64,000 nucleotides of DNA, taken from positions 1,398,001-1,462,000 of the forward strand of contig NZ_AP025627.1 of assembly GCF_022846435.1 (NCBI RefSeq), read 5' to 3'. This document shows, one piece after another, positions 26,586 to 34,865 of this stretch. The stretch's first letter is position 1. Every line of letters begins with the position of its first letter. The notes under the pieces are model-generated. The model was not told where the DNA came from and searched no databases. It saw only the letters and a list, made by a program, of their open reading frames with translations. Position numbers and translations under genes: made by a program. The stretch is from Parageobacillus sp. KH3-4. GTDB taxonomy: Bacteria > Bacillota > Bacilli > Bacillales > Anoxybacillaceae.

Positions 26586-27467
26586 ATGAGTATGAATACG
26601 CGGTCGATGATTTTTACCATTTACGGTGATTATATCCGTCATTACGGAAACAAAATTTGGATTGGCAGTCTAATCCGCTTATTAAAAGAGTTTGGACATA
26701 ATGACCAAGCGGTTCGCGCTGCGATTTCGCGAATGAGTAAGCAAGGATGGGTAAAGGCTGAAAAAAAGGGAAATAAAAGCTATTATTCGTTGACTGAACG
26801 CGGCATCAAACGTATGGAAGAAGCAGCAAAACGCATTTATAAAATTCGCCCTGAAAAATGGGACGGCAAGTGGCGTATTTTGGTGTATACGATTCCAGAA
26901 GAAATACGGAATGTGCGAGACGAATTGCGCAAAGAGCTCGTTTGGAGCGGTTTTGGCACGATTTCCAACAGTTGCTGGATTTCTCCGAATAATTTAGAAA
27001 AGCAGGTGTATGATTTAATCGATAAATATGAGATTGAACCGTACGTCGATTTCTTTATCGCGCAATATGACGGACCGCACACGAACAAGCGATTAGTAGA
27101 GAAATGTTGGAACTTGGATGAAATTAACCAAAAGTATGAGGAGTTTATTTCTGTTTATAGCCAAAAATACATTATTGATAAACATAAAATTCAGCGCGGC
27201 GAAATGTCGGATGCAGAGTGTTTTGTCGAGAGAACGAAGCTCGTGCACGAATATCGCAAGTTTCTGTTTATCGATCCGGGACTACCGGAAGAATTGCTTC
27301 CGAAACGATGGATGGGAAGCCATGCTGCCGCGTTATTTAGTGAATATTACAAGGAATTAGCTGTTCCGGCTAACCGTTTTTTTGAATCCGTGTTTATGGA
27401 TGGAAATGAATTGGAGAAAAAAGACGAGGAATATGATGTCTATAATCATCCTTTTATTGTGGAATAA
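26586..27467 (+). CDS. paaX: PaaX-family transcriptional repressor
   Basis: 293 residues from ATG 26586 (AAAGGG upstream). The N-terminal winged helix includes IWIGSLIRLLKEFGHNDQAVRAAISRMSKQGWVK; the C-terminal part (GTISNSCWISPNN, KRWMGSHAAALF) is the PaaX domain. PaaX represses paa genes and is released by phenylacetyl-CoA. It closes the paa cluster. Its own promoter region has TTGCCA (26525-26530) and TACGAT (26547-26552) with AACGTT half-sites at 26502 and 26529, suggesting weaker autoregulation through the same motif. Confidence 0.92.
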   Translation: MSMNTRSMIFTIYGDYIRHYGNKIWIGSLIRLLKEFGHNDQAVRAAISRMSKQGWVKAEKKGNKSYYSLTERGIKRMEEAAKRIYKIRPEKWDGKWRILVYTIPEEIRNVRDELRKELVWSGFGTISNSCWISPNNLEKQVYDLIDKYEIEPYVDFFIAQYDGPHTNKRLVEKCWNLDEINQKYEEFISVYSQKYIIDKHKIQRGEMSDAECFVERTKLVHEYRKFLFIDPGLPEELLPKRWMGSHAAALFSEYYKELAVPANRFFESVFMDGNELEKKDEEYDVYNHPFIVE

Positions 27468-27488
27468 CGCTTTTTTGCTGAAAAGCAT

Positions 27489-27519
27489 AAAAGCACTGCT
27501 GATGGAAAGCAGTGCTTTT
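27489..27519. terminator. bidirectional terminator between paaX and the minus-strand gene
   Basis: AAAAGCACTGCT (27489-27500) pairs with AGCAGTGCTTTT (27508-27519), A/T-runs on both sides, between two converging genes. Confidence 0.85.
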
Positions 27520-27524
27520 ATTGT

Positions 27525-28049
27525 TTATTTGTTTCGGTCTGCTAGCAGTTGACGATATTCTTTCCCTTTTTGAACGTACGTATCGATCGACAATTGAATA
27601 AGTGCTAAATCTTTTTCAGTAATTTCACGAACAACTTTTCCTGGAGAGCCCATGACAAGAGAGCGTGGCGGAATTTTTTTGCCAGAAGGAATTAACGTGT
27701 TTGCCCCGATAATGCATTCTTCGCCGATTTCGGCACCGTCTAAAATCGTGGAACCCATGCCGATAATAGAGCGTTTTCGAATTGTACAGCCGTGAAGAAT
27801 GACATTATGACCGACCGTCACCTCGTCTTCTACAACAAGCGGTGATCCTTCATATAAATGGCATGTCGAGTTGTCCTGAATGCTGCAGCGTTCTCCGATG
27901 ACAATTGGTGCTTCATCGCCTCGCAACACGGCGTTAAACCAGATTGTTGATTCTTTTCCAATCGTAACATCGCCGATAATATGAGCACCAGGAGCGATAA
28001 ATACTGTATCGTCCACTTTCGGCATTTTACCATTGTAACAATAAATCAT
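27525..28049 (-). CDS. hexapeptide-repeat protein, gamma carbonic anhydrase/PaaY-like
   Basis: 174 residues from MIYCYNGKMPK (a GAGGGGGG lies 7 bases before this ATG). Left-handed beta-helix repeats run through the protein (HIIGDVTIGKESTIWFNAVLRGD, IGERCSIQDNSTCHLYEG, VGHNVILHGCTIRKRSIIGMGSTI). Three histidines in CHLYEG and VGHNVILHGC match the zinc site of gamma carbonic anhydrases. Relatives named PaaY occur in paa clusters as thioesterase-like helpers; others are general. It lies head to head with the nitronate monooxygenase gene. Confidence 0.82.
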   Translation of the reverse strand: MIYCYNGKMPKVDDTVFIAPGAHIIGDVTIGKESTIWFNAVLRGDEAPIVIGERCSIQDNSTCHLYEGSPLVVEDEVTVGHNVILHGCTIRKRSIIGMGSTILDGAEIGEECIIGANTLIPSGKKIPPRSLVMGSPGKVVREITEKDLALIQLSIDTYVQKGKEYRQLLADRNK

Positions 28050-28118
28050 TCCCATCCCCCCTCAAAGTATGGTAAGGTTATGATAAGTATAACACAATTT
28101 TAACGAGGTGGGAATTTT

Positions 28119-29072
28119 ATGAATGATGTCTGCCGCTTGTTGCATATTCGTTATCCGATCATTCAAGGGGGAATGGGCAATATTAGTAACGCGCAGCTGG
28201 CCAGTGCCGTATCCGAAGCGGGAGGACTTGGAACAATTGGTGTTGGTACAATGCCGCCCGATGAAGTGGAGGAAATCATCATTGAAACAAAACGAAGAAC
28301 AAGTCAGCCATTTGCCGTTAATATTCCTATTCAGGTAACCCCGTATGTAGACGAAATGATATCGTTAGTCTTAAAACATCGCGTTCCTGTCGTTTCGTTA
28401 TCAGCGGGGAATCCGGCACCGCTTATTCCACGTCTTGCGGAACAAGGAGTGAAAATAATTGTCGTGACCGCTTCAGTGAAACAAGCGAAAAAAGCGGAAG
28501 CAGCAGGAGCGAATATTATTGTTGCTGAAGGGTATGAAGCTGCGGGAATTAATTCGACGTTAGAGTTGACGACGATGACGCTGATTCCGCAAATCACCAG
28601 CGCTGTCCGTGTTCCCGTCGTAGCTGCCGGCGGAATTGGAGACGGGCGGGGATTGCTTGCCGCGTTTGCACTTGGGGCGCAAGGAGTTCAATTAGGTACG
28701 CGCCTCATTGCCACAAAAGATGCGCCGTTTCATGAGACGTACAAACAGTTAATCACCAATGCTAGTGAAAACGAAACAGTGATTGTCGGTCGATCAGTTG
28801 GAAGAGTGCGGAGAATTATGCGCACTCCGTATGCAGAGAAATTGCTGCAATATGAAAAGGAAGGAGCGCCGCTTGAAATGTTCAATGAATATACCTCTGA
28901 AGATCGTCATCGCCGCGGAGCGCTTCAAGGGGATTTTCATGAAGGATTTGTCAATGCGGGGCAAATTGCCGGACTCATCGAAGACATGCCGACGGTAGCG
29001 GAGCTGTTTCGGAAAATGATGGAAGAAGCGAAACGGCAGCTGCATAAACTACATACACTTTTCCATTCATAA
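28119..29072 (+). CDS. nitronate monooxygenase-family FMN enzyme
   Basis: 317 residues of TIM-barrel fold. RYPIIQGGMGNISNAQLASAVSEAGGLGTIG, VPVVAAGGIGDGRGLLAAFALGAQGVQLGTR and the phosphate-binding glycines are typical of the nitronate monooxygenase/2-nitropropane dioxygenase and FabK family. It could act on nitronates or as an enoyl reductase-like flavoenzyme; no link with phenylacetate can be shown. RBS GAGGTGG precedes the ATG. A terminator follows. Confidence 0.85.
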   Translation: MNDVCRLLHIRYPIIQGGMGNISNAQLASAVSEAGGLGTIGVGTMPPDEVEEIIIETKRRTSQPFAVNIPIQVTPYVDEMISLVLKHRVPVVSLSAGNPAPLIPRLAEQGVKIIVVTASVKQAKKAEAAGANIIVAEGYEAAGINSTLELTTMTLIPQITSAVRVPVVAAGGIGDGRGLLAAFALGAQGVQLGTRLIATKDAPFHETYKQLITNASENETVIVGRSVGRVRRIMRTPYAEKLLQYEKEGAPLEMFNEYTSEDRHRRGALQGDFHEGFVNAGQIAGLIEDMPTVAELFRKMMEEAKRQLHKLHTLFHS

Positions 29073-29091
29073 TTGTTTATTTGATGAATAA

Positions 29092-29124
29092 AGAACATCT
29101 TCCCGCCAAGATGTTCTATTTTTT
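29092..29124 (+). terminator. terminator after the nitronate monooxygenase gene
   Basis: AGAACATCTT pairs with AAGATGTTCT (6-base loop) followed by ATTTTTT. Confidence 0.9.
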
Positions 29125-29148
29125 ATAATTATTATTTTTAGAAAATTA

Positions 29149-29205
29149 TTGACTTTCTATCTTTTTGATTGATAATATTTATTTAGTATAACGTTATTTT
29201 AACGT
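29149..29205 (+). promoter_or_regulatory. promoter and Paa-type operator upstream of the ABC importer
   Basis: TTGACT (29149-29154) and GATAAT (29171-29176, 16-base spacer) form a promoter. The palindrome ACGTT-ATTTT-AACGT at 29191-29205 lies a few bases after it, the same geometry as at paaA and paaK. Confidence 0.75.
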
Positions 29206-29230
29206 TATTAAATATTTTTATAATGTTTTT

Positions 29231-29244
29231 TGTAAGCGTTTGCA
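29231..29244 (+). promoter_or_regulatory. cre site in the leader of the ABC importer operon
   Basis: TGTAAGCGTTTGCA fits all 14 positions of the CcpA consensus TGWAARCGYTWNCW. It lies downstream of the promoter and operator, so glucose would be expected to lower expression of the importer. Confidence 0.65.
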
Positions 29245-29311
29245 AAAAGTGCATAACAAGGAGCAAATTGGCGCTATGCCAATTTGGATAAAAAATAAGG
29301 AGGAAGTAAGG

Positions 29312-30325
29312 ATGGAAGGAGCAATCAAGCGACTATCAGTGCTTATGTTTGTTGGTATGTTAGCGCTTTCAGGTTGCGCAAAGGGGGAGAGAGCGACAAA
29401 CGGTGCTAAAGGAGATGAGAAGGAGGGGAAAACGGTCACGATTGGCGTCACGCAAATTATCCAGCACCCGTCGTTGGATGCTGCTTTTAACGGGTTTAAG
29501 AAAGCACTGGAAGATGGCGGATTTAAAGAAGGGGAAAACGTTAAGTATGATGTGCAAAACGCGCAAGGAGACATGAACAATAGTCAAACGATTGCTAACA
29601 ATTTTGTGTCTGATGGAGTTGATCTTATTTTTGCTAACTCTACTCCGAGCGCACAAAGCGCGCTAAACGCAACAAAAGAAATTCCAATCGTATTTACGTC
29701 TGTTACTGATCCAGTCGGTGCTGGTTTAGTTCCGTCGATGGATCAAGCTGGTGAAAACATTACTGGAACAACGGATAGCCATCCTGATGCAATTCGAAAA
29801 ACCATTCAATTTATTGATGAACAAACTGACGCCAAAACGGTTGGACTCATTTATAACGCAGGAGAACAAAACTCGGTGGCACAAATTGAAAAAGTGAAAG
29901 ATGCCGCGAAGAACACGAATTTGAAGTTTGTTGAAACGTCCGTTTCTACAACAGCGGAAGTGAAACAGGCAGCAGAGTCGTTAGTTGGCAAAGCAGATGT
30001 GCTTTACATTGTAACCGATAATACGGTTGTATCAGCAATCGAGTCAGTTGTGAGTGTTGCCAATGAGAGGAAAATCCCCGTTTTTGCGGGAGAACTAGAT
30101 TCATTAAAACGTGGCTGTTTTGCGGCGTATGGGTTTGATTACTATGACATCGGTTATCAAGCTGGAGAAATGGCAGTTGCAATTTTGAAAGGAGAGAAAA
30201 AGCCATCAGAAATTAAACCAGAATACCCGAGCAAATTAAAGCTTGTTATCAATAAACAAGCAGCAGAAAAGCAAGGAATAAAGCTGAAGCCTGAATGGGA
30301 TCAAATGGCGGAATACATCGAATAA
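29312..30325 (+). CDS. ABC transporter substrate-binding lipoprotein, TrpX/DUF534 type
   Basis: 337 residues from ATG 29312 (AAGGAGGAAG upstream). A lipoprotein signal ends at LALSGC (Cys about 22), so it is anchored outside the membrane. The mature part (VTIGVTQIIQHPSLDAAFNGFKKAL, LIFANSTPSAQSALNATKEIPIVFTSVTDPVGAGLV, FAAYGFDYYDIGYQAGEMA) matches the family whose TrpX members serve aromatic amino acid uptake. It heads a three-gene importer operon under a Paa-type operator and a cre site. Phenylalanine or phenylacetate-type ligands are inferred from context. Confidence 0.88.
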   Translation: MEGAIKRLSVLMFVGMLALSGCAKGERATNGAKGDEKEGKTVTIGVTQIIQHPSLDAAFNGFKKALEDGGFKEGENVKYDVQNAQGDMNNSQTIANNFVSDGVDLIFANSTPSAQSALNATKEIPIVFTSVTDPVGAGLVPSMDQAGENITGTTDSHPDAIRKTIQFIDEQTDAKTVGLIYNAGEQNSVAQIEKVKDAAKNTNLKFVETSVSTTAEVKQAAESLVGKADVLYIVTDNTVVSAIESVVSVANERKIPVFAGELDSLKRGCFAAYGFDYYDIGYQAGEMAVAILKGEKKPSEIKPEYPSKLKLVINKQAAEKQGIKLKPEWDQMAEYIE

Positions 30326-30339
30326 ATTCGAAAGGATGA

Positions 30340-31338
30340 ATGCCTTTGTTGACGGCGATGGTAGGTGCGATCGAATCAGGAATTATTTATGCCATTATGG
30401 CGTTAGGAGTATATTTGTCGTTTCGTATTTTAGATTTTCCTGATTTAACGGTGGACGGTAGCTTCGTTGCTGGGGCTGCCGTTGCAGCGATACTTATTGT
30501 CAGCGGAGTAAATCCGTTTGTTGCTACATGTCTAGCGCTTTTTGTCGGGTTCGCTGCTGGGTGCATGACTGGACTTCTTCACACAGTTGGAAAAATTAAC
30601 GCTCTTTTATCAGGGATTTTAATGATGATAGCGCTGTACTCCATCAATCTTCGCATTATGGGACGATCTAATGTACCGCTTTTAAATCAAAAAACAATAT
30701 TTACGATGATTCAAGAATGGGGGACGAAGCTCGGCCTTGATTCAGCAGCGGTAAAAACGTGGGGAATCTTCGTATCAATGGCGATTCTTACTCTCCTGTT
30801 TAAATTTTTTACGGACTGGTTTTTACAGACGGAAATCGGGCTTGCGATTCGGGCTACGGGCGATAACCCGCGTATGATTCGCAGCTTGTCGGCAAATACG
30901 AATTTGCTCATCGTTTTAGGTCTGGGGATTTCAAATGCAATGGTTGCGTTCTCAGGAGCGCTTATTGCGCAGTACGGTTCATTTGCCGATGTCGGCATGG
31001 GAATCGGCATGATTATTGTCGGTCTCGCTTCCGTTATCATTGGGGAGGCGGTATTTGGGACAAAAACGATTGCGAGAACGACACTCGCGGTCATCGGCGG
31101 ATCGGTTATTTACCGCATTGTTGTCAGCCTTGCTTTGCGTGCGCAGTTTTTAGAAACAGGAGACGTGAAGCTTATCACGGCATGTATTGTCATTTTAGCG
31201 CTTGTCATGCCGCAAATTGTTCGCCAACAAAAAGAGAAAAAGCGCAAAGAGCAGAAAAGGCGGGAGCGTGCGCAGGTCATCGCGGTTTCCGCAAACGGAA
31301 AGGGTGAAAGCGATGTTGCAATTAAATCAGATTTATAA
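30340..31338 (+). CDS. ABC transporter permease, TrpY type
   Basis: 332 residues with about nine hydrophobic segments. ESGIIYAIMALGVYLSFRILDFPDLTVDGSFV and GLAIRATGDNPRMIRSLSAN are typical of permeases paired with TrpX-like binding proteins. The C-terminus is a basic cytosolic tail (KEKKRKEQKRRERAQ). It follows the binding protein by 14 bases and overlaps the ATPase gene by 26. Confidence 0.9.
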   Translation: MPLLTAMVGAIESGIIYAIMALGVYLSFRILDFPDLTVDGSFVAGAAVAAILIVSGVNPFVATCLALFVGFAAGCMTGLLHTVGKINALLSGILMMIALYSINLRIMGRSNVPLLNQKTIFTMIQEWGTKLGLDSAAVKTWGIFVSMAILTLLFKFFTDWFLQTEIGLAIRATGDNPRMIRSLSANTNLLIVLGLGISNAMVAFSGALIAQYGSFADVGMGIGMIIVGLASVIIGEAVFGTKTIARTTLAVIGGSVIYRIVVSLALRAQFLETGDVKLITACIVILALVMPQIVRQQKEKKRKEQKRRERAQVIAVSANGKGESDVAIKSDL

Positions 31339-32107
31339 AGTGTTTAACGAAGGGACGTCTGATGAAAAAATTGCTCTTCAAGACATCAACTTGACGCTTC
31401 AAAAAGGGGACTTTGTCACGATTATCGGCAGCAACGGCGCAGGGAAGTCGACTCTAATGAATTTGATTTCGGGTGTGCTATTTCCCGATGAAGGAACGAT
31501 TTATATTGACGGCCAGGATGTGACAATGATGCCAGAATACGTTCGCTCTCGCTACATCGGAAGAGTGTTTCAAGACCCGATGGCGGGAACGGCGCCAAAT
31601 ATGACCATTGAGGAAAATCTCGCAATGGCGTACGCGCGAAATCAAAAACGAACGCTCCATCGCGGAGTAACAAAGAAACGGCGCGATTACTTTCGTGAGG
31701 TGCTCGCGACGCTTCATCTTGGCTTAGAAAACCGCTTGCAGGCGAAAGTCGGCTTGCTTTCAGGCGGAGAGCGGCAAGCATTGTCTTTGTTGATGGCGAC
31801 GTTTACGGAACCGTCCATTTTGTTGCTGGATGAACATACAGCTGCTTTAGATCCGGCAAGAGCAGAATTGATTACCAATTTAACGAAAGACATTATTAAG
31901 CAATACGGATTAACAACATTGATGGTCACCCATAACATGCAACAAGCCATCGATTTAGGAAATCGCCTTATCATGATGGATAAAGGACAAATCATTTTGG
32001 AAGTGAATGAGAACGAAAAGAAAAGGTTAACAGTCGAAAAATTATTGGCGGAATTCCAGCGTATTCGCGGCACACAACTAGCTAGCGACCGCGCGGTATT
32101 AAGTTGA
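31313..32107 (+). CDS. ABC transporter ATP-binding protein, TrpZ type
   Basis: 264 residues from ATG 31313, chosen over longer in-frame starts because AAAGGGTG precedes it and the protein then begins MLQLNQIYKVFNEG. Walker A GSNGAGKST, signature LSGGERQALSLL, Walker B SILLLDEHTAALDP and the switch histidine in MVTHNMQQA are all intact. Note DEHTAALD, the variant seen in this importer family instead of the usual DEPT. It powers the binding protein and permease encoded just upstream. Confidence 0.92.
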   Translation: MLQLNQIYKVFNEGTSDEKIALQDINLTLQKGDFVTIIGSNGAGKSTLMNLISGVLFPDEGTIYIDGQDVTMMPEYVRSRYIGRVFQDPMAGTAPNMTIEENLAMAYARNQKRTLHRGVTKKRRDYFREVLATLHLGLENRLQAKVGLLSGGERQALSLLMATFTEPSILLLDEHTAALDPARAELITNLTKDIIKQYGLTTLMVTHNMQQAIDLGNRLIMMDKGQIILEVNENEKKRLTVEKLLAEFQRIRGTQLASDRAVLS

Positions 32108-32122
32108 ACAATAAGTAAAATC

Positions 32123-32153
32123 GGATAAGCATTTTCAAGCTTATCCCTTTTTT
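32123..32153 (+). terminator. terminator of the ABC importer operon
   Basis: GGATAAGC pairs with GCTTATCC (8-base loop) followed by CTTTTTT. Confidence 0.88.
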
Positions 32154-32177
32154 CGAATTAAAACATAAAATAATATA

Positions 32178-32192
32178 ACGTTTTAAAAACGT
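32178..32192 (+). promoter_or_regulatory. Paa-type operator upstream of the thioesterase/phenylalanine dehydrogenase operon
   Basis: ACGTT-TTAAA-AACGT, the fourth copy of the 15-bp palindrome, 40 bases before the thioesterase ATG. TAATAT at 32171-32176 immediately upstream would be the -10 box; no good -35 box is seen, so the promoter is weak or activator-dependent. Confidence 0.65.
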
Positions 32193-32231
32193 ATATATAT
32201 TTATAAGTAATAAACAGAGAGGTGAAACAAG

Positions 32232-32630
32232 ATGAAACCGGGAATGAAAGTGGGGGATACCGCTGTGGTGAAAGCGGTCGTTACTCCTGATATGTTTGCA
32301 CAATTTGAAGGGAATGTCGTCCATCGCGCTTATTCTACCGTATCTATGGTGTATCACATGGAATGGGCTTCCCGTAAAATTATTTTACCTTATTTAGAAG
32401 AGCACGAAGAAGGAATGGGAGCGGCCGTATTCGTGAAACATATTGCCCCGACAGCGGAAGGATCGACCGTGACGGTGACAGCGACAGTAACCGAACTTCG
32501 TGACAATGTTGTCGTAACGAAAGTGGAAGCGAAAAACGAGATGCACGTAATCGGAATCGGTGAAGTGAAACAAGTGATTGTACTGAAGCGAAAAATCGCT
32601 CAAATGTTACAGAAACAGTTGCATTCATAG
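32232..32630 (+). CDS. FlK-type hotdog thioesterase
   Basis: 132 residues, GAGAGGTGAAA upstream. AYSTVSMVYHMEWASRKII then EEGMGAAVFVKHIAPTAEGS is the pattern of the fluoroacetyl-CoA thioesterase (FlK) family: ST motif, E in the long helix and HIAPT. Such enzymes hydrolyse particular acyl-CoAs. As first gene of the operon with phenylalanine dehydrogenase and the 2-oxoacid dehydrogenase complex, it may release CoA from phenylacetyl-CoA or from a toxic pathway by-product, possibly replacing the broken PaaI at 15 kb. That role is inference. Confidence 0.8.
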   Translation: MKPGMKVGDTAVVKAVVTPDMFAQFEGNVVHRAYSTVSMVYHMEWASRKIILPYLEEHEEGMGAAVFVKHIAPTAEGSTVTVTATVTELRDNVVVTKVEAKNEMHVIGIGEVKQVIVLKRKIAQMLQKQLHS

Positions 32631-32643
32631 GTGGTGAAAGAAT

Positions 32644-33780
32644 ATGAATACTGTTACAAGTCAGTGGAAAGCGGTTGATATATTTACGCAGATTCGTGAG
32701 CATGAACAAGTCGTATTCTGTAATGATGAAAAAACGGGGTTAAAAGCAATTATTGCCATTCATAACACAACTCTAGGCCCAGCGCTTGGCGGATGTCGGA
32801 TGTACCCATATGTGACAGTCGAAGACGCACTATTTGACGTACTCCATCTTTCGAAAGGGATGACGTATAAATGTCTTGCGGCAGATGTAGATTTTGGCGG
32901 CGGCAAAGCGGTTATTATCGGAGACCCGCGCAAAGACAAGACACCGGAACTGTTCCGTGCGTTTGGCCAGTTTGTCGAATCGTTGAATGGCCGGTTTTAC
33001 ACGGGCACTGACATGGGAACGACGCCGGATGATTTCGTTCACGCGATGAAAGAAACAAACTGCATCGTAGGTGTTCCTGAGGAGTATGGTGGCAGCGGCG
33101 ATTCTTCGGTGCCGACAGCGTTAGGTGTCATTTACGGCATTCAAGCTACCAATGAAGTGATTTGGGGAAGCGGCGAGCTTCACGGAAAAACATACGCTAT
33201 TCAAGGATTAGGAAAAGTAGGGGGAAAAATAGCAAAGCGCTTATTGGAAGAAGGAGCGGATTTATATGTGTGCGATATTAACGAAACAGCGGCCGAGGCA
33301 ATTGCATCGTATGGAAAAAAACTTGGGGCGGGTGTAAAGATCGTGCGAGGGACAGAGATTTACGGAACAGACGCGGATATATTTGTTCCATGTGCGTTCG
33401 GCAATGTTGTGAATGATGATACGATACATGTGTTGAAAGTAAAAGCGATTGTCGGTTCTGCCAACAATCAATTGCTAGATGTGCGCCATGCACAGATGTT
33501 GAGAGAGAAAGGAATTTTATACGCGCCGGATTACATCGTTAACGCTGGAGGACTCATTCAAGTAGCTGATGAACTGTACGGACCGGATAAAGAGCGTGTA
33601 CTACAAAAAACGAAAACTATTTATTCAACGCTCCTTCATATTTATTCCCGAGCGGAAGCGGATCATATCACAACGATTGAAGCAGCGAATCGCTTTTGTG
33701 AAGAACGGTTGCAGCAACGTAGCCGCCGCAATGATTTTTTTACGCACCGTAAACCGCCAAAGTGGGATATCCGCAGATAA
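32644..33780 (+). CDS. pdh: phenylalanine dehydrogenase
   Basis: 378 residues of the Glu/Leu/Phe/Val dehydrogenase family; it deaminates L-phenylalanine oxidatively to phenylpyruvate with NAD. Catalytic lysines are in [18 protein letters not shown] and the Rossmann motif is [12 protein letters not shown]. Several segments follow phenylalanine rather than leucine dehydrogenases: ADVDFGGGK (not AGLNLGGGK), FYTGTDMGT (Gly where LeuDH has Ala) and [12 protein letters not shown] (Leu where LeuDH has Val); the last two are the known specificity positions. It sits 13 bases after the thioesterase and before E1-E3, which would process its product. Confidence 0.9.
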   Translation: MNTVTSQWKAVDIFTQIREHEQVVFCNDEKTGLKAIIAIHNTTLGPALGGCRMYPYVTVEDALFDVLHLSKGMTYKCLAADVDFGGGKAVIIGDPRKDKTPELFRAFGQFVESLNGRFYTGTDMGTTPDDFVHAMKETNCIVGVPEEYGGSGDSSVPTALGVIYGIQATNEVIWGSGELHGKTYAIQGLGKVGGKIAKRLLEEGADLYVCDINETAAEAIASYGKKLGAGVKIVRGTEIYGTDADIFVPCAFGNVVNDDTIHVLKVKAIVGSANNQLLDVRHAQMLREKGILYAPDYIVNAGGLIQVADELYGPDKERVLQKTKTIYSTLLHIYSRAEADHITTIEAANRFCEERLQQRSRRNDFFTHRKPPKWDIRR

Positions 33781-33798
33781 CAGTCAAGGAGGGATTCG

Positions 33799-34865
33799 AT
33801 GGAAATTCAGTTTCCGATTATGCAAATTATGAATGAACAAGGGTGCATCATACGATCTGAATATCGCGAACAAATTACAAAAGAACTGGTGATGGAGATG
33901 TACCGTCATCTTATCCGCACTAGAACCTTTGATAGAAAATGCGTCAGCCTGCAGCGGCAAGGTCGCATTGGTACGTATGTTCCGTACGAGGGGCAGGAAG
34001 CGTGTCAAGTTGGAAGCGCTCTTGCATTGCGCGACGGCGACTGGATGTTTCCGACATACCGTGATCACGGAGCAATGATAACGTTTGGCTGCTCCTTAAC
34101 GCAAACGCTTCTATATTGGAAAGGACGGAAGGGTGTGTTCCGCCTGAAGGAAAAAAAATCGTTCCGCCGAGTGTTCCGATTGCCACCCAGCTTCCGCATG
34201 CCGCAGGAGCAGCTTATGTCGAAAAGAGGAAAGGAACAAAAAATGCGGTTATCGTCTATTTTGGGGACGGAGCAACATCTGAAGGGGATTTTCACGAGGG
34301 GCTCAATTTTGCAAGCGTTTTCAATGTGCCCGTAGTCTTTTTCAACCAAAACAATCAATATGCGATTTCTGTGCCGATTACTCGCCAAATGAAATCAAAG
34401 ACAATCGCGCAAAAAGCGCTGGCGTATGACATTCCGGGCATTCGCATCGATGGAAACGACATTTTTGCCGTGTATTTTGAAACGAAGCAAGCGCTAGAGC
34501 GGGCAAGAAACGGGAGAGGACCGACGTTAATCGAAGCGGTCACATGGCGTTATGGCGCCCATACTACTTCCGATGACCCATCGAAATACCGCGATCAAGA
34601 AGAAAGCAAGCGAAGACGCGAAACGGCCGATCCAATCAAGCGGATGGAACGATTCATGCAGCAGGAAGGCTGGTGGGATGAAAAATGGACGAATCAAGTA
34701 CAGGAGGAAGCGAGTGTGGAAATCGAGCAAGCGGTAGCCGAAATGGAACGATATCCAAAAGCGAACCCAGCTGACATGTTTGATTATGTTTTTGCTCAAC
34801 CAACGTGGACGATTGCCGAACAGAAAAACGCGTATTTTCAATGGAAGCGGGGGATCGAAGGATGA
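33799..34865 (+). pseudogene. 2-oxoacid dehydrogenase E1 alpha subunit, broken by a -1 frameshift
   Basis: The first frame gives residues 1-110 (GRIGTYVPYEGQEACQVGSALALR, MFPTYRDHGAMI, LLYWKGR); the second resumes with EGCVPPEGKKIVPPSVP and continues through the thiamine diphosphate motif FGDGATSEGDFHEGLNFASVFNVPVVF and FNQNN to TGA at 34865. The cgg codon (34126-34128) and the next good codon (34128-34130) overlap by one base, so a single base, probably a G, is missing near 34128. Restored, the protein is about 355 residues, normal for E1 alpha. It overlaps E1 beta by ATGA. A sequence error, a true mutation or (less likely) a slippage site are all possible. Confidence 0.85.

Noticed and set aside
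34116-34160. Programmed frameshift at the A-run in E1 alpha
   Set aside because: The homology break lies before the run of eight As, which is read in the correct frame on its 3' side; no slippery heptamer or stimulating hairpin was seen at the break.
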